Positions 38,101 through 54,111 of a stretch of DNA of 64,000 nt are shown here, in pieces (the stretch's first letter is position 1; every line of letters starts with the position of its first letter). The stretch spans positions 74,675,983 through 74,739,982 of the forward strand of contig OX457071.1 in the NCBI GenBank assembly GCA_949752795.1. The letters run 5' to 3'. The position numbers and the translations under genes were made by a program. Below the pieces are notes generated by a model. That model was not told the DNA's origin and searched no databases. It worked only from the letters and a program-made list of their open reading frames with translations. Source of the DNA: Hyperoodon ampullatus. Its lineage: Eukaryota > Chordata > Mammalia > Artiodactyla > Ziphiidae.

Positions 38101-38990
38101 GGAAAACATAGGCAGAACACTCTATGACATAAATCACAGCAAGATCCTTTTTGACCCACCTCCTAGAGAAATGGAAATAAAGACAAAAATAAACAAATGG
38201 GACCTAATGAATCTTCAAAGCTTTTGCACAGCAAAGGAAACCATAAACAAGACCAAAAGGCAACCCTCAGAATGGGAGAAAATATTTGCAAATAAAGCAA
38301 CTGACAAAGGATTAATCTCCAAAATTTACAAGCAGCTCATGCAGCTCAATATCAAAAAAACAAACGACCCAATCCAAAAATGGGCAGAAGACCTAAATAG
38401 ACATTACTCCAAAGAAGATATGCAGATTGCCAACAAACACATGAAAGAACGGTCAACATCATTAATCATTAGAGAAATGAAAATCAAAAGCACAATGAGG
38501 TATCACCTCACACCAGTCAGAATGGCCATCATCAAAAAATCTACAAACAATAAGTGCTGGAGAGGGTGTGGAGGAAAGGGTACCCTCTTGCACTGCTGGT
38601 GGGAATGTAAACTGATACAGCCACTATGGAGAACAGTATGGAGGTTCCTTAAGAAACTAAAATTAGAACTACCATATGACCCAGCAATCCCACTACTGGG
38701 CATATACCCTGAGAAAACCATAATTCAAAAAGAGTCATGTACCACACTGTTCACTGCAACTCTATTTACAATAGCCAGGACATGGAAGCACCCTAAGTGT
38801 CCATCGACAGATGAATGGATAAAGAAGATGTGGCACATATATACAATGGAATATTAGCCATAAAGAAAAAACGAAATGCTGTTATTTGTAGTGAGGTGGA
38901 TGGACCCAGAGTCTGTCATACATCGTGAAGTAAGTTTGAAAGAGAAAAACAAATACCGTATGCTAATGCATGTATATGGAATCAAAAAAA
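35181..38990 (+). pseudogene. L1 ORF2 pseudogene (endonuclease and reverse transcriptase)
   Basis: The APE-type endonuclease is at 35181-35900: LNVNGL, QETHF, NIYAPN, QDFNT (usually GDFNT) and SRIDHIL are seen. The final SDH is SNH, so the catalytic Asp is changed. The frame stops at 36177. The reverse transcriptase starts in the piece 36405-37076 ([25 protein letters not shown]) and shifts frame near 36990, stopping at 37076. It resumes at 37077-38004 with [14 protein letters not shown] and FAEDM, where the active-site pair is normally FADD. A stop at 38004 and another shift lead to 38171-38857, which keeps the C-terminal zinc knuckle (C-X3-C-X7-H-X4-C, residues 131-147 of that piece). An in-frame stop at 38857 ends it early. 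There are at least five breaks. Confidence 0.93.
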
Positions 38991-39350
38991 AAGGGGGTTA
39001 TGAAGAACCTAGGGGCAGGACAGGAATAAGGACACAGATGTAGAGAACAACTTGAGGACACAGGGAGGGGGAAGGGTAAGCTGGGACGAAGTGAGAGAGT
39101 GGCATGGACATATACACACTACCAAATGTAAAATAGACAGCTAGTGGGAAGCAGTTGCATAGCACAGGGAGATCAGCTCCATGCTTTGTGACCCCCCTAG
39201 AGGGGTGGGATAGGGAGGGTGGGAGGGAGACACAAGAGGAAGGAGATATGGGGATATATGTATACATACAGCTGATTCATTTGTTATAAAGCAGAAACTA
39301 ACACACCATTGTAAAGCAGTTATACTCCAATAAAGATGTTAAAAAAAAAA

Positions 39351-39399
39351 TTGAAACACCCCCGAAAAAATATAAACTAACAAATAAATAAATAATAAA
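39351..39399 (+). other. Candidate 3' transduced segment of the L1
   Basis: After the L1 A-tail (39341-39350) come 49 bp, 'ttgaaacacccccg' to '(ataa)n', before the right target-site duplication. This is the layout expected if the source transcript read past its own signal to a second A-rich tail. Confidence 0.5.
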
Positions 39400-39413
39400 T
39401 AAAATTAAGATCA
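39400..39413 (+). repeat. L1 target-site duplication, right
   Basis: taaaattaagatca directly follows the extended A-rich tail of the L1. Confidence 0.85.
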
Positions 39414-39457
39414 CCCAGAAATACTAAGGAGAAAATTGGGCATGGATCAGTGGAGAC

Positions 39458-39505
39458 ATTTTATTTATTTATTTATTTATTATTTATTCATTCATTCATT
39501 CATTT
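39458..39505 (+). repeat. (TTTA)n/(TTCA)n simple repeat
   Basis: TTTA units change to TTCA units, running into tttttcat. Confidence 0.95.
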
Positions 39506-41357
39506 TTCATCTTGTAAAGAATATTTAAAGGCTGTTTAGAAAAGACCATTTAATCCCTGTTGCTTGGCTACAATTGAAATATTAATGTAAGGAACTCGCC
39601 CAGCACTTTCAGAATTGAAAATGTTCCAAACAGCATTTTTCAGACAGGCTGAAATTGTACTCATCGCAGCTTCAGCCCACTTGAAGTTTTCTTTTAAAAA
39701 AAGGAAAAAGGCAAGATAGTAGCTGTAAATGACTAAGAAGGGCCCCCAAGGAAGCTCTGGAAAACTCAAGCATTGGGGTTTCATGGAGAATGTTTTGATA
39801 AGAAGTTTAGACAATCTGTAATGTGCTGATTGTGAGGAAAACCAGATTATTGAGAAATCTTCTGAAGCCAGCACCTCCAGGAGATGAAAATGCCTGTGAA
39901 AGTTGGGCTGTTATGTGGGATGGGGACTCCAATGCTCGTCACTTCAGTCCACAGCACTAATTATCTACGACCCCAAGTGACATTCAGGAGTGACTCCTAT
40001 CACAGAGCAAAAAATGCCGTGGGGGGTGGCGGCAAACATCTTTAAGCGCCTAAAGGGAATTGCAAAAATGTGGACAGGAAGAAGACAGAAACCAGAGTCC
40101 ATTACGTGTAACATCGCAAAGTTCTTACTCAGAGCGGGTTGAGGTGACCAAGGCAGCACAAGATGAGCAGACAAGGCAAGCGGGCTGCCCTTTGTGCAGA
40201 TTAGAAAAATGCATCTCTTTTTCTAGGTGTTCCTATGTTTCAGCCCTATTGACCGCTTTGGCTGGGCAGCCTTGTGCAGTGCACAACCTGCGCAACTTGG
40301 GAAAATTACTTGGTAGGAGTTTAGTTAGAGAGTGAGTGATGTGAACCTCTAAGTCTGACCTGCATATTCAACTGGAAGGAACAGACAATTTGGTAAAGAA
40401 ATGGTTAATCACAGTTCCATGAGCAAACCACTTGTTCAATGATCTGAGTTGAGGATTTTAAGGGACCACATCAGAAAAAGTGGACATATGCCTCGGTTAT
40501 TATTTCTGCCAAGAGTTGAGAAATCAGACACAAAATAACCCACAAGGAGATATGAGCACCACACACAATGACCATTGCTTTTCTATTTTCCCATAGAGTG
40601 ACTGCCTGCTTCCTCTTTCAGAAACACGTCTGGAAATCTCTTAGTCATGACGGCCACGCCTTTATAGCAAAGCTATTCTTCAAAAGGAGGAACGAGGTGG
40701 CTGGTGGTCCCCCCGGGGCCAAACATGAAGTGCCTTTTCCACTTGTCCCTCGGCCCACCCCATCCGCCCTGCTAGTCCCAGACAGCACATTTATTTCACT
40801 TACAACGGAATCAGCATCCTGAAAAACAGGCTGACAACCCAATGAGTTCATTGAGAGATTTTTCATTACATTCCTGGCTTCCTCCCACTCAATCCCACGT
40901 CCTCCCTGCCGAAGTGGCAGCATCCAAATATCCCAGAAGCAATAAATGAAAGCTCAGGAAACCTGCAGATTCCATGAGACATCCAGCCAGAAACCCTTTC
41001 ATTCGAGTCAAGATAAAAACAGATGGGTTGCCTAGGAATGTCTCCATGCCCACCAAGAAAGGAGCCACCGACTGCTGCCCAGGCTCTAGTCACCTGGGGG
41101 AGGAGGGTGTGAGTGACAGCAGGAGGGGCACGCAGAGGAGGACCTTCCCCTGTCCGTCTGTCCACTGGGCAGAGGGAGGAGGGCGTGCGGTGTGGAGGAG
41201 GCATCCCGGGACTCCTGGCTTTTGATCCAGAGAACCTGGACCTGGAAGGTGTCCCCGGTTTCAAAGAGGCTGTGTGTGTGTCACAGGTCTCGATACATCA
41301 GGGGAGTATCTTTTTACTTATCCCTGAACAAAATCCTTCCCTGAAATGACCTAATTA

Positions 41358-45904
<4,547 letters not shown>

Positions 45905-46763
45905 TCACTGCATTAAAAGGGCAGTTATTGGACAATTTCCAAATTCAATACAGACGTTTTAGGCTCATGTGCAAAGAAGCTTTCAGAAAACAGTAGCTTG
46001 TGGCTTTCAAGTAGTTGCCAACTTCACAGATGAAATACACAACTCAGACTAACTTAAAGCACAGCCCGTTGGTAATCGCGCCGCTCAGTGGGATCCGTAC
46101 GCGCAAACTCCTCCTGGGCACACGTGCCCTCCCGAATGATCAAGGCAGCGAAGCTGGTTACAGGGGTCTTAGGATACGTCTTCCCGATAAATCAGAAAAC
46201 TAGCACAGACCCCAGTTTGGCTTCGCCTCCATCATACATAACCCAGGGCTGGCAAGGGAATTTTCTATAAAACCTGCTTTCAGAGAAGGGAACGAAAATT
46301 GGCAGGGCTTGAGAAGGGCACAAAGAGGACTGGTGTGAGAGCAAAGAAGGAAGACTCCTCCATTCCCACCCCAGAGACAGAGGCAGCGTTTGAAGAGCCG
46401 TCAAGGCAGAGGGCTGAAGAAGTGGAGCCCGGGGCAGCAGGTCTGTAAGAACTGAACTGCGCACAGGCATGGCCCCAAAGGAGAAGGTAAGGTAGCCAGT
46501 ACCTAAGAGGGGTTGTGTCCACAGCGAATCAACGAAGGTGGGCTATTTTACATAAGCCCCCCTGGGAAGAAGAGCCAATCTAAATCTACAGGGTCCAAAG
46601 CACGGCAACGTTACTTATGAGGAAGTGTTTGTTCAGACTCTAAGACCAGATAATAAAACGACATGATAAAACCACTAGTGTATCAGGACTGACCTGTTCT
46701 ACATTTTAAACTGGTAAGCTGGTATTGGACCTGTGAAATGTACAGGTAAATCCTTAAATCACT

Positions 46764-46792
<29 letters not shown>
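46764..46792 (+). repeat. (CA)n microsatellite
   Basis: About 14 CA units. Confidence 0.95.
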
Positions 46793-46794
<2 letters not shown>

Positions 46795-47869
46795 CAAAAG
46801 ACCATTCTGGGCTTCCCGGAGATAGCCCTCCGCACCTACGTGTGGACTGCACTTACAAGCTAGAAGGGACCCTCAAAGATTCTCTCAGTAGCATCTTTCA
46901 TATGGCCTCCAACCCACAGGAATACCGGTTTCCAACAGAAAACTTCAATTTTACCAACCCTGGAAGGAAATGCGTTTGGTGAGACAGCAAGCTGAGCTCG
47001 CAGACAGGTATTCTGGAAGCCTTTGCTCGTTACAAAGAAATGAGGACGAGCAAGCTGGAAAAACAGAATCTAAGGGTCGAAAGGGCTGTAGGAGCCATGT
47101 CGTGTGACCTACTCTCTCTTGTATCATTTTCACAGGTATTTTCAACGATGGGTTGGAATTTACTGCCTCCTTGGGGAAGTTGCAACCACTGAAAATTATT
47201 ATTGCTTTTTTGTTGTTGATAAGCATAGTTAAAAGTCCTAATTGTGTCCTTCGGGTTAGAGCAGAACAAATGTAACTCTTCTTCCAGATACTAACAAGGC
47301 TGAAGTAGGATGACACCCATCACCTCTTTCCTCCTAAAGCCCAGTTTCCGTTGGCTCAGTCGGGTCCTCCATCCGTCAGGTAACAGGCAAGCTGCAGAAC
47401 TTAAAAAGAGCTTCCATGGAGGGTCTTCTAGACAGCTGAGAGCAGAACAGAACAGACCACCATCTCTCTGGTAGCAGATGACAGACCTACTTTAATGTAG
47501 CCTGGAAGGAAATTACTGGAAGCTTTCATTGTTTATCCCTGAGCTTCTAGTCGACTACGTGAAAGCAATTAAACAATTTTAATATACAGGGGTGTAAGCT
47601 CTGTCTGTCCCCTCCAAGGGCATGTAACTGCTACCTGGATCCAAGGGCTTATCTTTACATTCCTCTTTCTCATTAAATTTCTTATTGGCAGATGCAGCCG
47701 GTAATTCTCATTTGCTACACAAATGTGATTTCTCGTCCCATTGTTGAACTCCATAGAAGCAGAGACCAAATGTGATACAGAGAAAACAGCGGAGGATTCA
47801 AATTTAAATGGCTGAGCATGACCTTTTCCTGGGCCTCCTACTAATGGTTTAAACAGGGAAATAATTCTA

Positions 47870-47990
47870 CGAGTCCTTGTCTTTCATCAATGAAATGGGG
47901 AAAATGATAACCACCCGCCTCATGAGATGGTTGTGATGTATTTATGTGAAGCCATATGTTACCTAGCAGGTGTGAAACAAATGTTGTCTC
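47870..47990 (+). mobile_element. MIR fragment
   Basis: 'catcaatgaaatggggaaaa', 'cgcctcatgagatggttgtg' and 'cctagcaggtgtgaaacaaa' follow the MIR 3' half. Confidence 0.6.
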
Positions 47991-48676
47991 CTACCTCACC
48001 CCCAAATCTCAATTATTGGAAACAATAAATGGACACACCTGAGAAGTGCACGCCATCTGACCCATGATTCCCAGACCATGTGTGTGCGCCCCTGGGGTAC
48101 CGAAGGGGTAATTACCAATGTCCAAGGGAAGCACAGCATCTGTCAGGCGGTACAAAACACCAGCTGGAAAGAGCTCACAGTTTCAGCATTAGCTCACACT
48201 ACATCCCTCTTTGTGATCTATCTTTGCGAAGCTGAGTGCTCATGGCTGCCGGGATACAAAGCAAATGCCCCAGGAAAGGTCACTGTGGAACAGGAAGTGA
48301 GGGGGCGGCATCCACTCTTAGGTCAAGGTTTGAGAAGCCGAACAGTGCCCTACAGGTGCCCCCCACCTTTACCATTGGAAATGGTTATGGTCCCTTAAGG
48401 ATGAAAGAAACTAAGTATGATCTCTTTGCATTTAGGTGCATGCTTGTTTCAAACGTCTGCTCAGTAGTTAGGACAGAATCCTTCTTCAACTGTTTGACTT
48501 TACCTACCCAACAGTTAGAAACTATTCCGTTTTCTTCTGGCCTAGGGACTTTACAAAGCAACGAGGAAGACACTAGGGTACCGTGAACGCAGGGACTCCG
48601 GGGATCTCTGCGTTCATCATGCCTCTCCGTGATGACATCGATCACTCTTCAAGGACAACTATTCACTCCTTGAAGT

Positions 48677-48800
48677 ATTGGGTTGGCCAAAAATTCATTC
48701 AGTTTTAAGTAAAAATGAAAGACATTTTTCACTTTCACCAACTTTACTGAACAACGTATTCATTAATAGAACTTCACCTAACAGTGCCATCATTTCATCT
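48677..48800 (+). mobile_element. Mariner-family remnant, left terminal repeat
   Basis: 'tattgggttggccaaaaatt' is the terminal inverted repeat of a mammalian mariner element. The following 'aatgaaagacatttttcact' and 'actttactgaacaacgtatt' look like the adjoining mariner interior. No transposase frame is left. Confidence 0.65.
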
Positions 48801-50280
48801 TGATCTCTTCTTCTGCTTCCAGAAAGACATCACAAGGGAGCATGAACAGACTCTTCAACAGCACTGGACCGGACTGAGGCTGCAGCTCCTTGAGATTCTA
48901 TGTGCCACCCAGGTGACCAAGCAAGGTGACCAGGTGTGGTCTGGAGAGAAGGGAGCCCAGGGGCATACGCCCAGCCAAGCAAATATGGTGTTTTGGGAGG
49001 TTGAAGGGCCGAGGTGGTGGACCAGGGAAGGTGCTGAGAAAATCCGAGGTTGCAGCTGTCGCTTTTCTTTTTGGGGGTTTAGCAGTTAAGCCAACCAACG
49101 TGAGACAGTAGCAAGTCCAACAGGCTCACTGCGCCTGCCTGTCTGAGATCCGCATCTCAAGTAGGTCCAGTGAAGTCCTAATTCTGAGGGCTTAAAGTAA
49201 AATCTATGCAAGTCCAAAAGCCGCCTTTTCCCAAAAAGCAAAAAGTAAAGAGAAACCCTGACTGGGGTATATAAACCAAGTCATATCCCAGTGTTTTGGA
49301 AGCGTGAAATTCTCATCCACGATTTATTACGCCCTCAGCTGTAATGCCTTGAGAAAACATAATTCTAACACACACGAGGCCTTCAAAACAGATGTCAAAC
49401 AGCTAATTTTTACAGAACTGAATAGGCTTCACTATGCTGAAGCCATATGTAGTATTTTAGTAGACCAGGAAGTTACCAGGAAGCACTAACAGCACTCTTT
49501 AAATCTTCATTTGTGACCTGGAATCACAAGCCACACTGAAGTAAGTAGTCCCAGCGTATAACACATTCAACCCATATAATAAGAATTCCAGACGATATCT
49601 GAGCCAAGCTAGGTACTGGGTCACTTGTATAACCTATTTTGGTGCATTATGAATAAAAATATCAACTCAAAGATCTTCAATCAACTGGAGAGGTTTTCTA
49701 CCCACTTTTTTTGGCTAACACAACAGATTTTAACATACAAAACAAATTTGCCTTTTGATTTAAAAATATTCAGTATCCTGGAGTCCCTCATTTTATGAGA
49801 TACATGTTCCTGAAATTTTAAAACTCACTTTTAAAAGTTATTTCAAATATAATCATTAAGTAAAACCTTTGGTAACTACTTTTATAAGATTAGTGTCCAT
49901 GCACTCATTTATTTGATCTACAAAAGCCCTGGTCTCAGAGTGAGTTTTTAAATTCGGATTTGCAGTATCACCAGAGTTTCTAAATTTTGATATTTGCAAA
50001 ATCAAGCTTAACCAAATCCCTTCCCTTCTCAGAGCTCAGCTGCCCCATTTGTCAAAAAGGGGCTGGATCTCCGTGACTGATTTGTAAACTGAGCTCAGAT
50101 GAACCAGGGGTGTTACAAGGCTCTCCACCCAGGGGCACCCAAGAGAACTTCGACCAGGGACGCAACACTTACCAATCAACCAGATGCACTACACACATCC
50201 ACTAACTAGACTTCCAAACTTCTTTATTCCATGTGGACAGTCTCATGACTGAAATGGACATCTGAAGACCACTGCCTGAG

Positions 50281-50450
50281 ATCACTGAGTCTCAATATTT
50301 AAGGGACCATCAGAACCACCTAGAAAGCTTGTAAAAGTACACATTCTGATTCGGGAAGTCTGGGGTGGGACCCAGGAATGTGCACTTTGACAAGTTCCTG
50401 GTGACCCAGATGCTGCTGTCTGTAGACCACACTGAAGCAGCCAGCGCCGT
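50281..50450 (+). mobile_element. MER5A-type hAT element fragment
   Basis: 'cagaaccacctagaaagctt', 'tgattcgggaagtctggggt' and 'ggaatgtgcactttgacaag' follow the short non-autonomous hAT element MER5A in order. Confidence 0.8.
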
Positions 50451-50862
50451 TCTGGACAGGATAACAAGTTCTCTCTCACTCAGCATTTTAATTAGCTAAG
50501 TTTATATTTCCATAGCACAAGAGTCATGTAAAATTTTCATAGAATAACAAAATTAATCAGCAGAAACAGTGAGTTTCATCCTCTTTCTTTTCAAGCTTGA
50601 CATATGTAGGTGGTTCTTTGCTTTTAAACCCCAAAGAGTAAGAACAAATTTGTGTTGGAATTTCCTTTAAAATAGCTTCCTGTCCAAGTGCCTCACATAT
50701 GTGGGTGACAGGGAAAAATACCAACCAAAATAAGGTATACAAGACTTCCTAGATTTTTTTTTTTAATGATGCAGAAGCCAACATATATGATTTCATTTGT
50801 GAAAATTTCTATTTGTCCATTAACTTAAAGATACTATCCCATGAAAGAGATTTTCTTTGATT

Positions 50863-50875
50863 AAAAAACCACTGA
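50863..50875 (+). repeat. Target-site duplication, left, of the tandem 3' UTR L1
   Basis: aaaaaaccactga is preceded by tt and is identical to 51925-51937. Confidence 0.88.
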
Positions 50876-51924
50876 TGACCCAGCAATCCCACTACTGGGC
50901 ATATACCCTGAGAAAACCATAATTCAAAAAGAGTCATGTACCAAAATGTTCGTTGCAGCTCTATTTACAATAACCAGGAGATGGAAACAACCTAAGTGTC
51001 CATCATTGGATGATGGATAAAGAAGATGTGGCACATATATACAATGGAATATTACTCGGCCATAAAAAGAAACGAAATTGAGCTATTTGTAGTGAGGTGG
51101 ATGGACCTAGAGTCTGTCATACAGAGTGAAGTAAGTCAGAAAGAGAAAGACAAATATCGTATGCTAACACATATATATGGAATTTAAGAAAAAAAAAGGT
51201 CATGAAGAACCTAGGGGTAAGACAGGAATAAAGACCCAGACCTACTAGAGAATGGACTTGAGGATATGGGGAGGGGGATGGGTAAGCTGTGACAAAGTGA
51301 GAGAGTGGCATGGACATATATACACTACCAAACGTAAAATAGCTAGTGGGAAGCAGCCTAATAGCATAGGGAGATCAGCTCTGTGGTTTGTGACCACCTA
51401 GAGGGGTGGGATAGGGAGGGTGGGAGGGAGAGAGACGCAAGAGGGAGGAGATATGAGAACATATGTATATGTATAACTGATTCACTTTGTTATAAAGCAG
51501 AAACTAACACACCATTGTAAAACAATTATACTCCAATAAAGATGTTAAAAAAACAAAATAAAATAAAAATGGTACTGAAGAACCTAGGGGCAGGACAGGA
51601 ATAAAGACGCAGACACAGAGAATGGACTTGAGGACACGGGGAGGGGGAAGGGTAAGCTGGGACGAAGTGAGAGAGTGGCATGGACATATATACACTACCA
51701 AACGTAAAACAGATAGCTAGTGGGAAGCAGCCACATAGCCCAGGGAGATCAGCTCGGTGCTTTGTGACCACCTAGAGGGGTGGGATAGGGAAGGTGGGAG
51801 GGAGGGAGACGCAAGAGGGAAGAGATATGGGAACATATGTATATGTATAACTGATTCACTTTGTTATAAAGCAGAAACTAACACACCATTGTAAAGCAAT
51901 TATACTCTAAAAAAGATGTAAAAA
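50876..51924 (+). mobile_element. 5'-truncated young L1 with two tandem 3' UTRs
   Basis: It starts inside ORF2 (tgacccagcaatcccactac, the same point as 38678 of the full-length copy). ORF2 ends near 51185. The first 3' UTR (about 51198-51547) ends with 'ccaataaagatgtt' and an A-rich tail (51548-51569). A second 3' UTR (about 51570-51920) follows and ends in a second A tail. The 13-bp target-site duplication encloses both copies. The two differ by scattered substitutions and small indels. Confidence 0.93.
51570..51924 (+). repeat. Second copy of the L1 3' UTR
   Basis: 'ctgaagaacctaggggcagg' to 'cactttgttataaagcagaa' repeats 51198-51547 with a period of about 372 bp. It starts just after A-rich DNA, at the same point where an A run precedes 'ggtcatgaagaac' in the first copy. 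Confidence 0.93.
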
Positions 51925-51937
51925 AAAAAACCACTGA
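51925..51937 (+). repeat. Target-site duplication, right, of the tandem 3' UTR L1
   Basis: aaaaaaccactga merges with the second A tail. Confidence 0.88.
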
Positions 51938-52567
51938 AAAAAGCATTACACCTAATTTCTTATAAGCAGTCAGTTACCCTGAATGTTTTAAAAATTGTAG
52001 CATCTTAAAAGTTTCATATAGTTTAAAAAATTTAATATCATATAGAGTTTGTAATATACAAACACCTAACATATAAGTCTAAAATCTAAAAATAACTGAA
52101 CGATCATATACCTGTTTAATAAATGTTTCCATGGCTGCCTTACTAACATCCCTCTGACCCCTGTGTTCTTTCTCTAGATATATTTGGTGCACTTACGTAG
52201 GGCCAGTGGTCCAGGCTTCTTGGACAGTTACCCTCTTCTGGAATGTCCTACATCTGTGCTCTGACCCAAAATGTGTAAGGCTGTCACACTTAACCACATG
52301 TCCCAGTTTGCAGTGCATTTCACCATAGCCTGAAGCTCCAAAAGGCAGCTTGGGATGGGCCCTGGAGCCCAGCAGCAGAGGTGGGACTCAGGGGAGACGG
52401 GTAGCAGGAGGATGGGGGCGTGTCTAGTGGAACCCAATGGGAGCCTGTGGGCTGGCTTATTTGTGGGTACAAAGAAGTGAAATTTAAACTCAATCACTCA
52501 ATGGCTCTAGAGGAGACTGAAGTGCTCCCTCAACATAAACACTTACAAGGAGAGAGGGGCTGTATCC

Positions 52568-52628
52568 TGTTGGGTTGGGTTAACATCTTACAGAAAAACC
52601 TGAACGAACTTTTTGACCAACCCAATCC
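52568..52628 (+). mobile_element. Mariner-derived mini-element, internally deleted
   Basis: 'ttgggttggg' at the left and 'gaactttttgaccaacccaa' at the right are inverted terminal sequences of the same mariner type as at 48677. Only about 60 bp lie between the ends, so it is a hairpin-like remnant with most of one arm lost. Confidence 0.7.
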
Positions 52629-52996
52629 ACGAGGAAGCCATGAGAGATGGTGCCTCGGAGAGATGCAAGAGCTCAACAAGCAGTCCAGGTTTTTTTTCCA
52701 AAGAATACAGTGCCTGACCAAGAGGCAGCCTCACAAATGGGGGCTAGTGCAGAATACACTCTAAAAAGCAGGATGAAAACTCGCAGAGAAAAATGCTGTC
52801 CACGAGCTGAAGGCTTTGAGAAAGTGGCACCCCACCCGAGGGGTCTTTCAGGGATGAGAGTTTCTAGCTGTGGCGGCTTCAGCAGTGAAGGGTTCTGTCC
52901 TACCACCCCAGCGTTTCCTCTGAAGATTAAGGTGCTATGGAGACCCTCCCATCATTTGGCGTTTCTCTCGATCCTTAAAAATTTCAAGACCACATC

Positions 52997-53434
52997 CGAA
53001 ACCGAGTGAAATAATGCCATTTGCAGCAACCTGGATACACCTAGAGATGGTCATGTTAAGTGAAGGAAATCAGACAAAGAAAGACAAATGTCATATGATA
53101 TCACTTATATGTGGAATCTTAAAAAAATGATACAAATGAACTTATGTGCAAAACAGAAACAGACTCACGCACTTAGAAAACAAACTTATGGTTACCAAAG
53201 GGGGAAGGTAGCGGGGAGGGATAAATCAGGAGTTTGGTATTAACATATACACACTAATATAATCAACAAGGACCTACTGTACAGCACAGGGAACTCTGCT
53301 CAATACTCTGTAATAACCTAAATGGGAAAAGAATCTGAAAAAGAATAGATATATGTATGTGAATCACTTTGCTGTACACCTGAAACTAACAGAACATTGT
53401 AAATCAACTATACTCCAATATAAAAGTTAAAAAC
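52997..53434 (+). mobile_element. L1 3' end, artiodactyl-type, 5'-truncated
   Basis: It spans from 'gaaccgagtgaaataatgcc' in the ORF2 end to 'ctatactccaatataaaagt'. The 18-bp target-site duplication has two mismatches: aaatttcaagaccacatc at 52979-52996 and aaatttcaaaagcacatc at 53435-53452. The same family lies antisense at 16026-16508. Confidence 0.9.
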
Positions 53435-53894
53435 AAATTTCAAAAGCACATCTGATTGGTAATATCAAAGGTGGGGTTTCCTACAAAATGCCATAGGACT
53501 AAAGTTACTATTCCTTCTCTAACCTCATTGGCTGCCTCATAAAAGAGCAGAAAGGATGACAGACCACATGGGGGCACCACCAGTGTTTTAAGGACCGATC
53601 CCCAAATTTTCTAACAGGTGTATTTATTTCTATGAACTCTATATTTTCAGTGTAACTGGCCACATCCATTCTGTGGGGTGTGTTTGTTCATCTCTTAGAT
53701 TTACCTTTCCTTCCTTCGCATCCTGCCCGTCCCTCACCCCAGCCTCACTGCCAACCCACGATTCATACAGTGGGCTTTCAATCAATGGGAACTAACTACC
53801 ACAATCATGATTCTAAGACTAATCACATCTCTAACCGTAACTATGAACAAGAGGAAAAAATATGTCAATTTCACACAAAAATATGTTAACTTCC

Positions 53895-54111
53895 GGGGCT
53901 TCCCTGGTGGTGCAGTGGTTGAGAGTCCGCCTGCCGATGCAGGGGACACGGGTTCGTGCCCCGGTCCGGGAAGATCCCACATGCCGCAGAGCGGCTGGGC
54001 CCGTGAGCCATGGCCTCTAAGCCTGCGCGTCTGGAGCCTGTGCTCCACAACGGGAGAGGCCACAGCAGTGAGAGGACTGCGTACCGCAAAAAAAAAAAAA
54101 AAAAAAAAAAA
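53895..54111 (+). mobile_element. CHR-type SINE, short class
   Basis: The perfect target-site duplication gttaacttcc lies at 53885-53894 and 54112-54121. The A tail is about 25 bases. Confidence 0.97.

Larger units (their letters stand above)
33098..39399 (+). mobile_element. Full-length LINE-1, inactive, with nested SINE
   Basis: The 6302-bp insertion is flanked by a 14-bp target-site duplication, taaaattaagatca, at 33084-33097 and 39400-39413. The 5' copy is preceded by TTT, fitting the L1 endonuclease target TT/AAAA. Order: 5' UTR (33098-34231), ORF1 (34232-35121), ORF2 (35181 to about 38990), 3' UTR, A-tail at 39341-39350, then a 49-bp extra segment. A SINE of about 207 bp sits in the 5' UTR. 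Both ORFs are broken and two catalytic residues are changed, so it cannot move by itself. It is antisense to ATP8A2, the orientation usually tolerated in introns. Confidence 0.92.
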
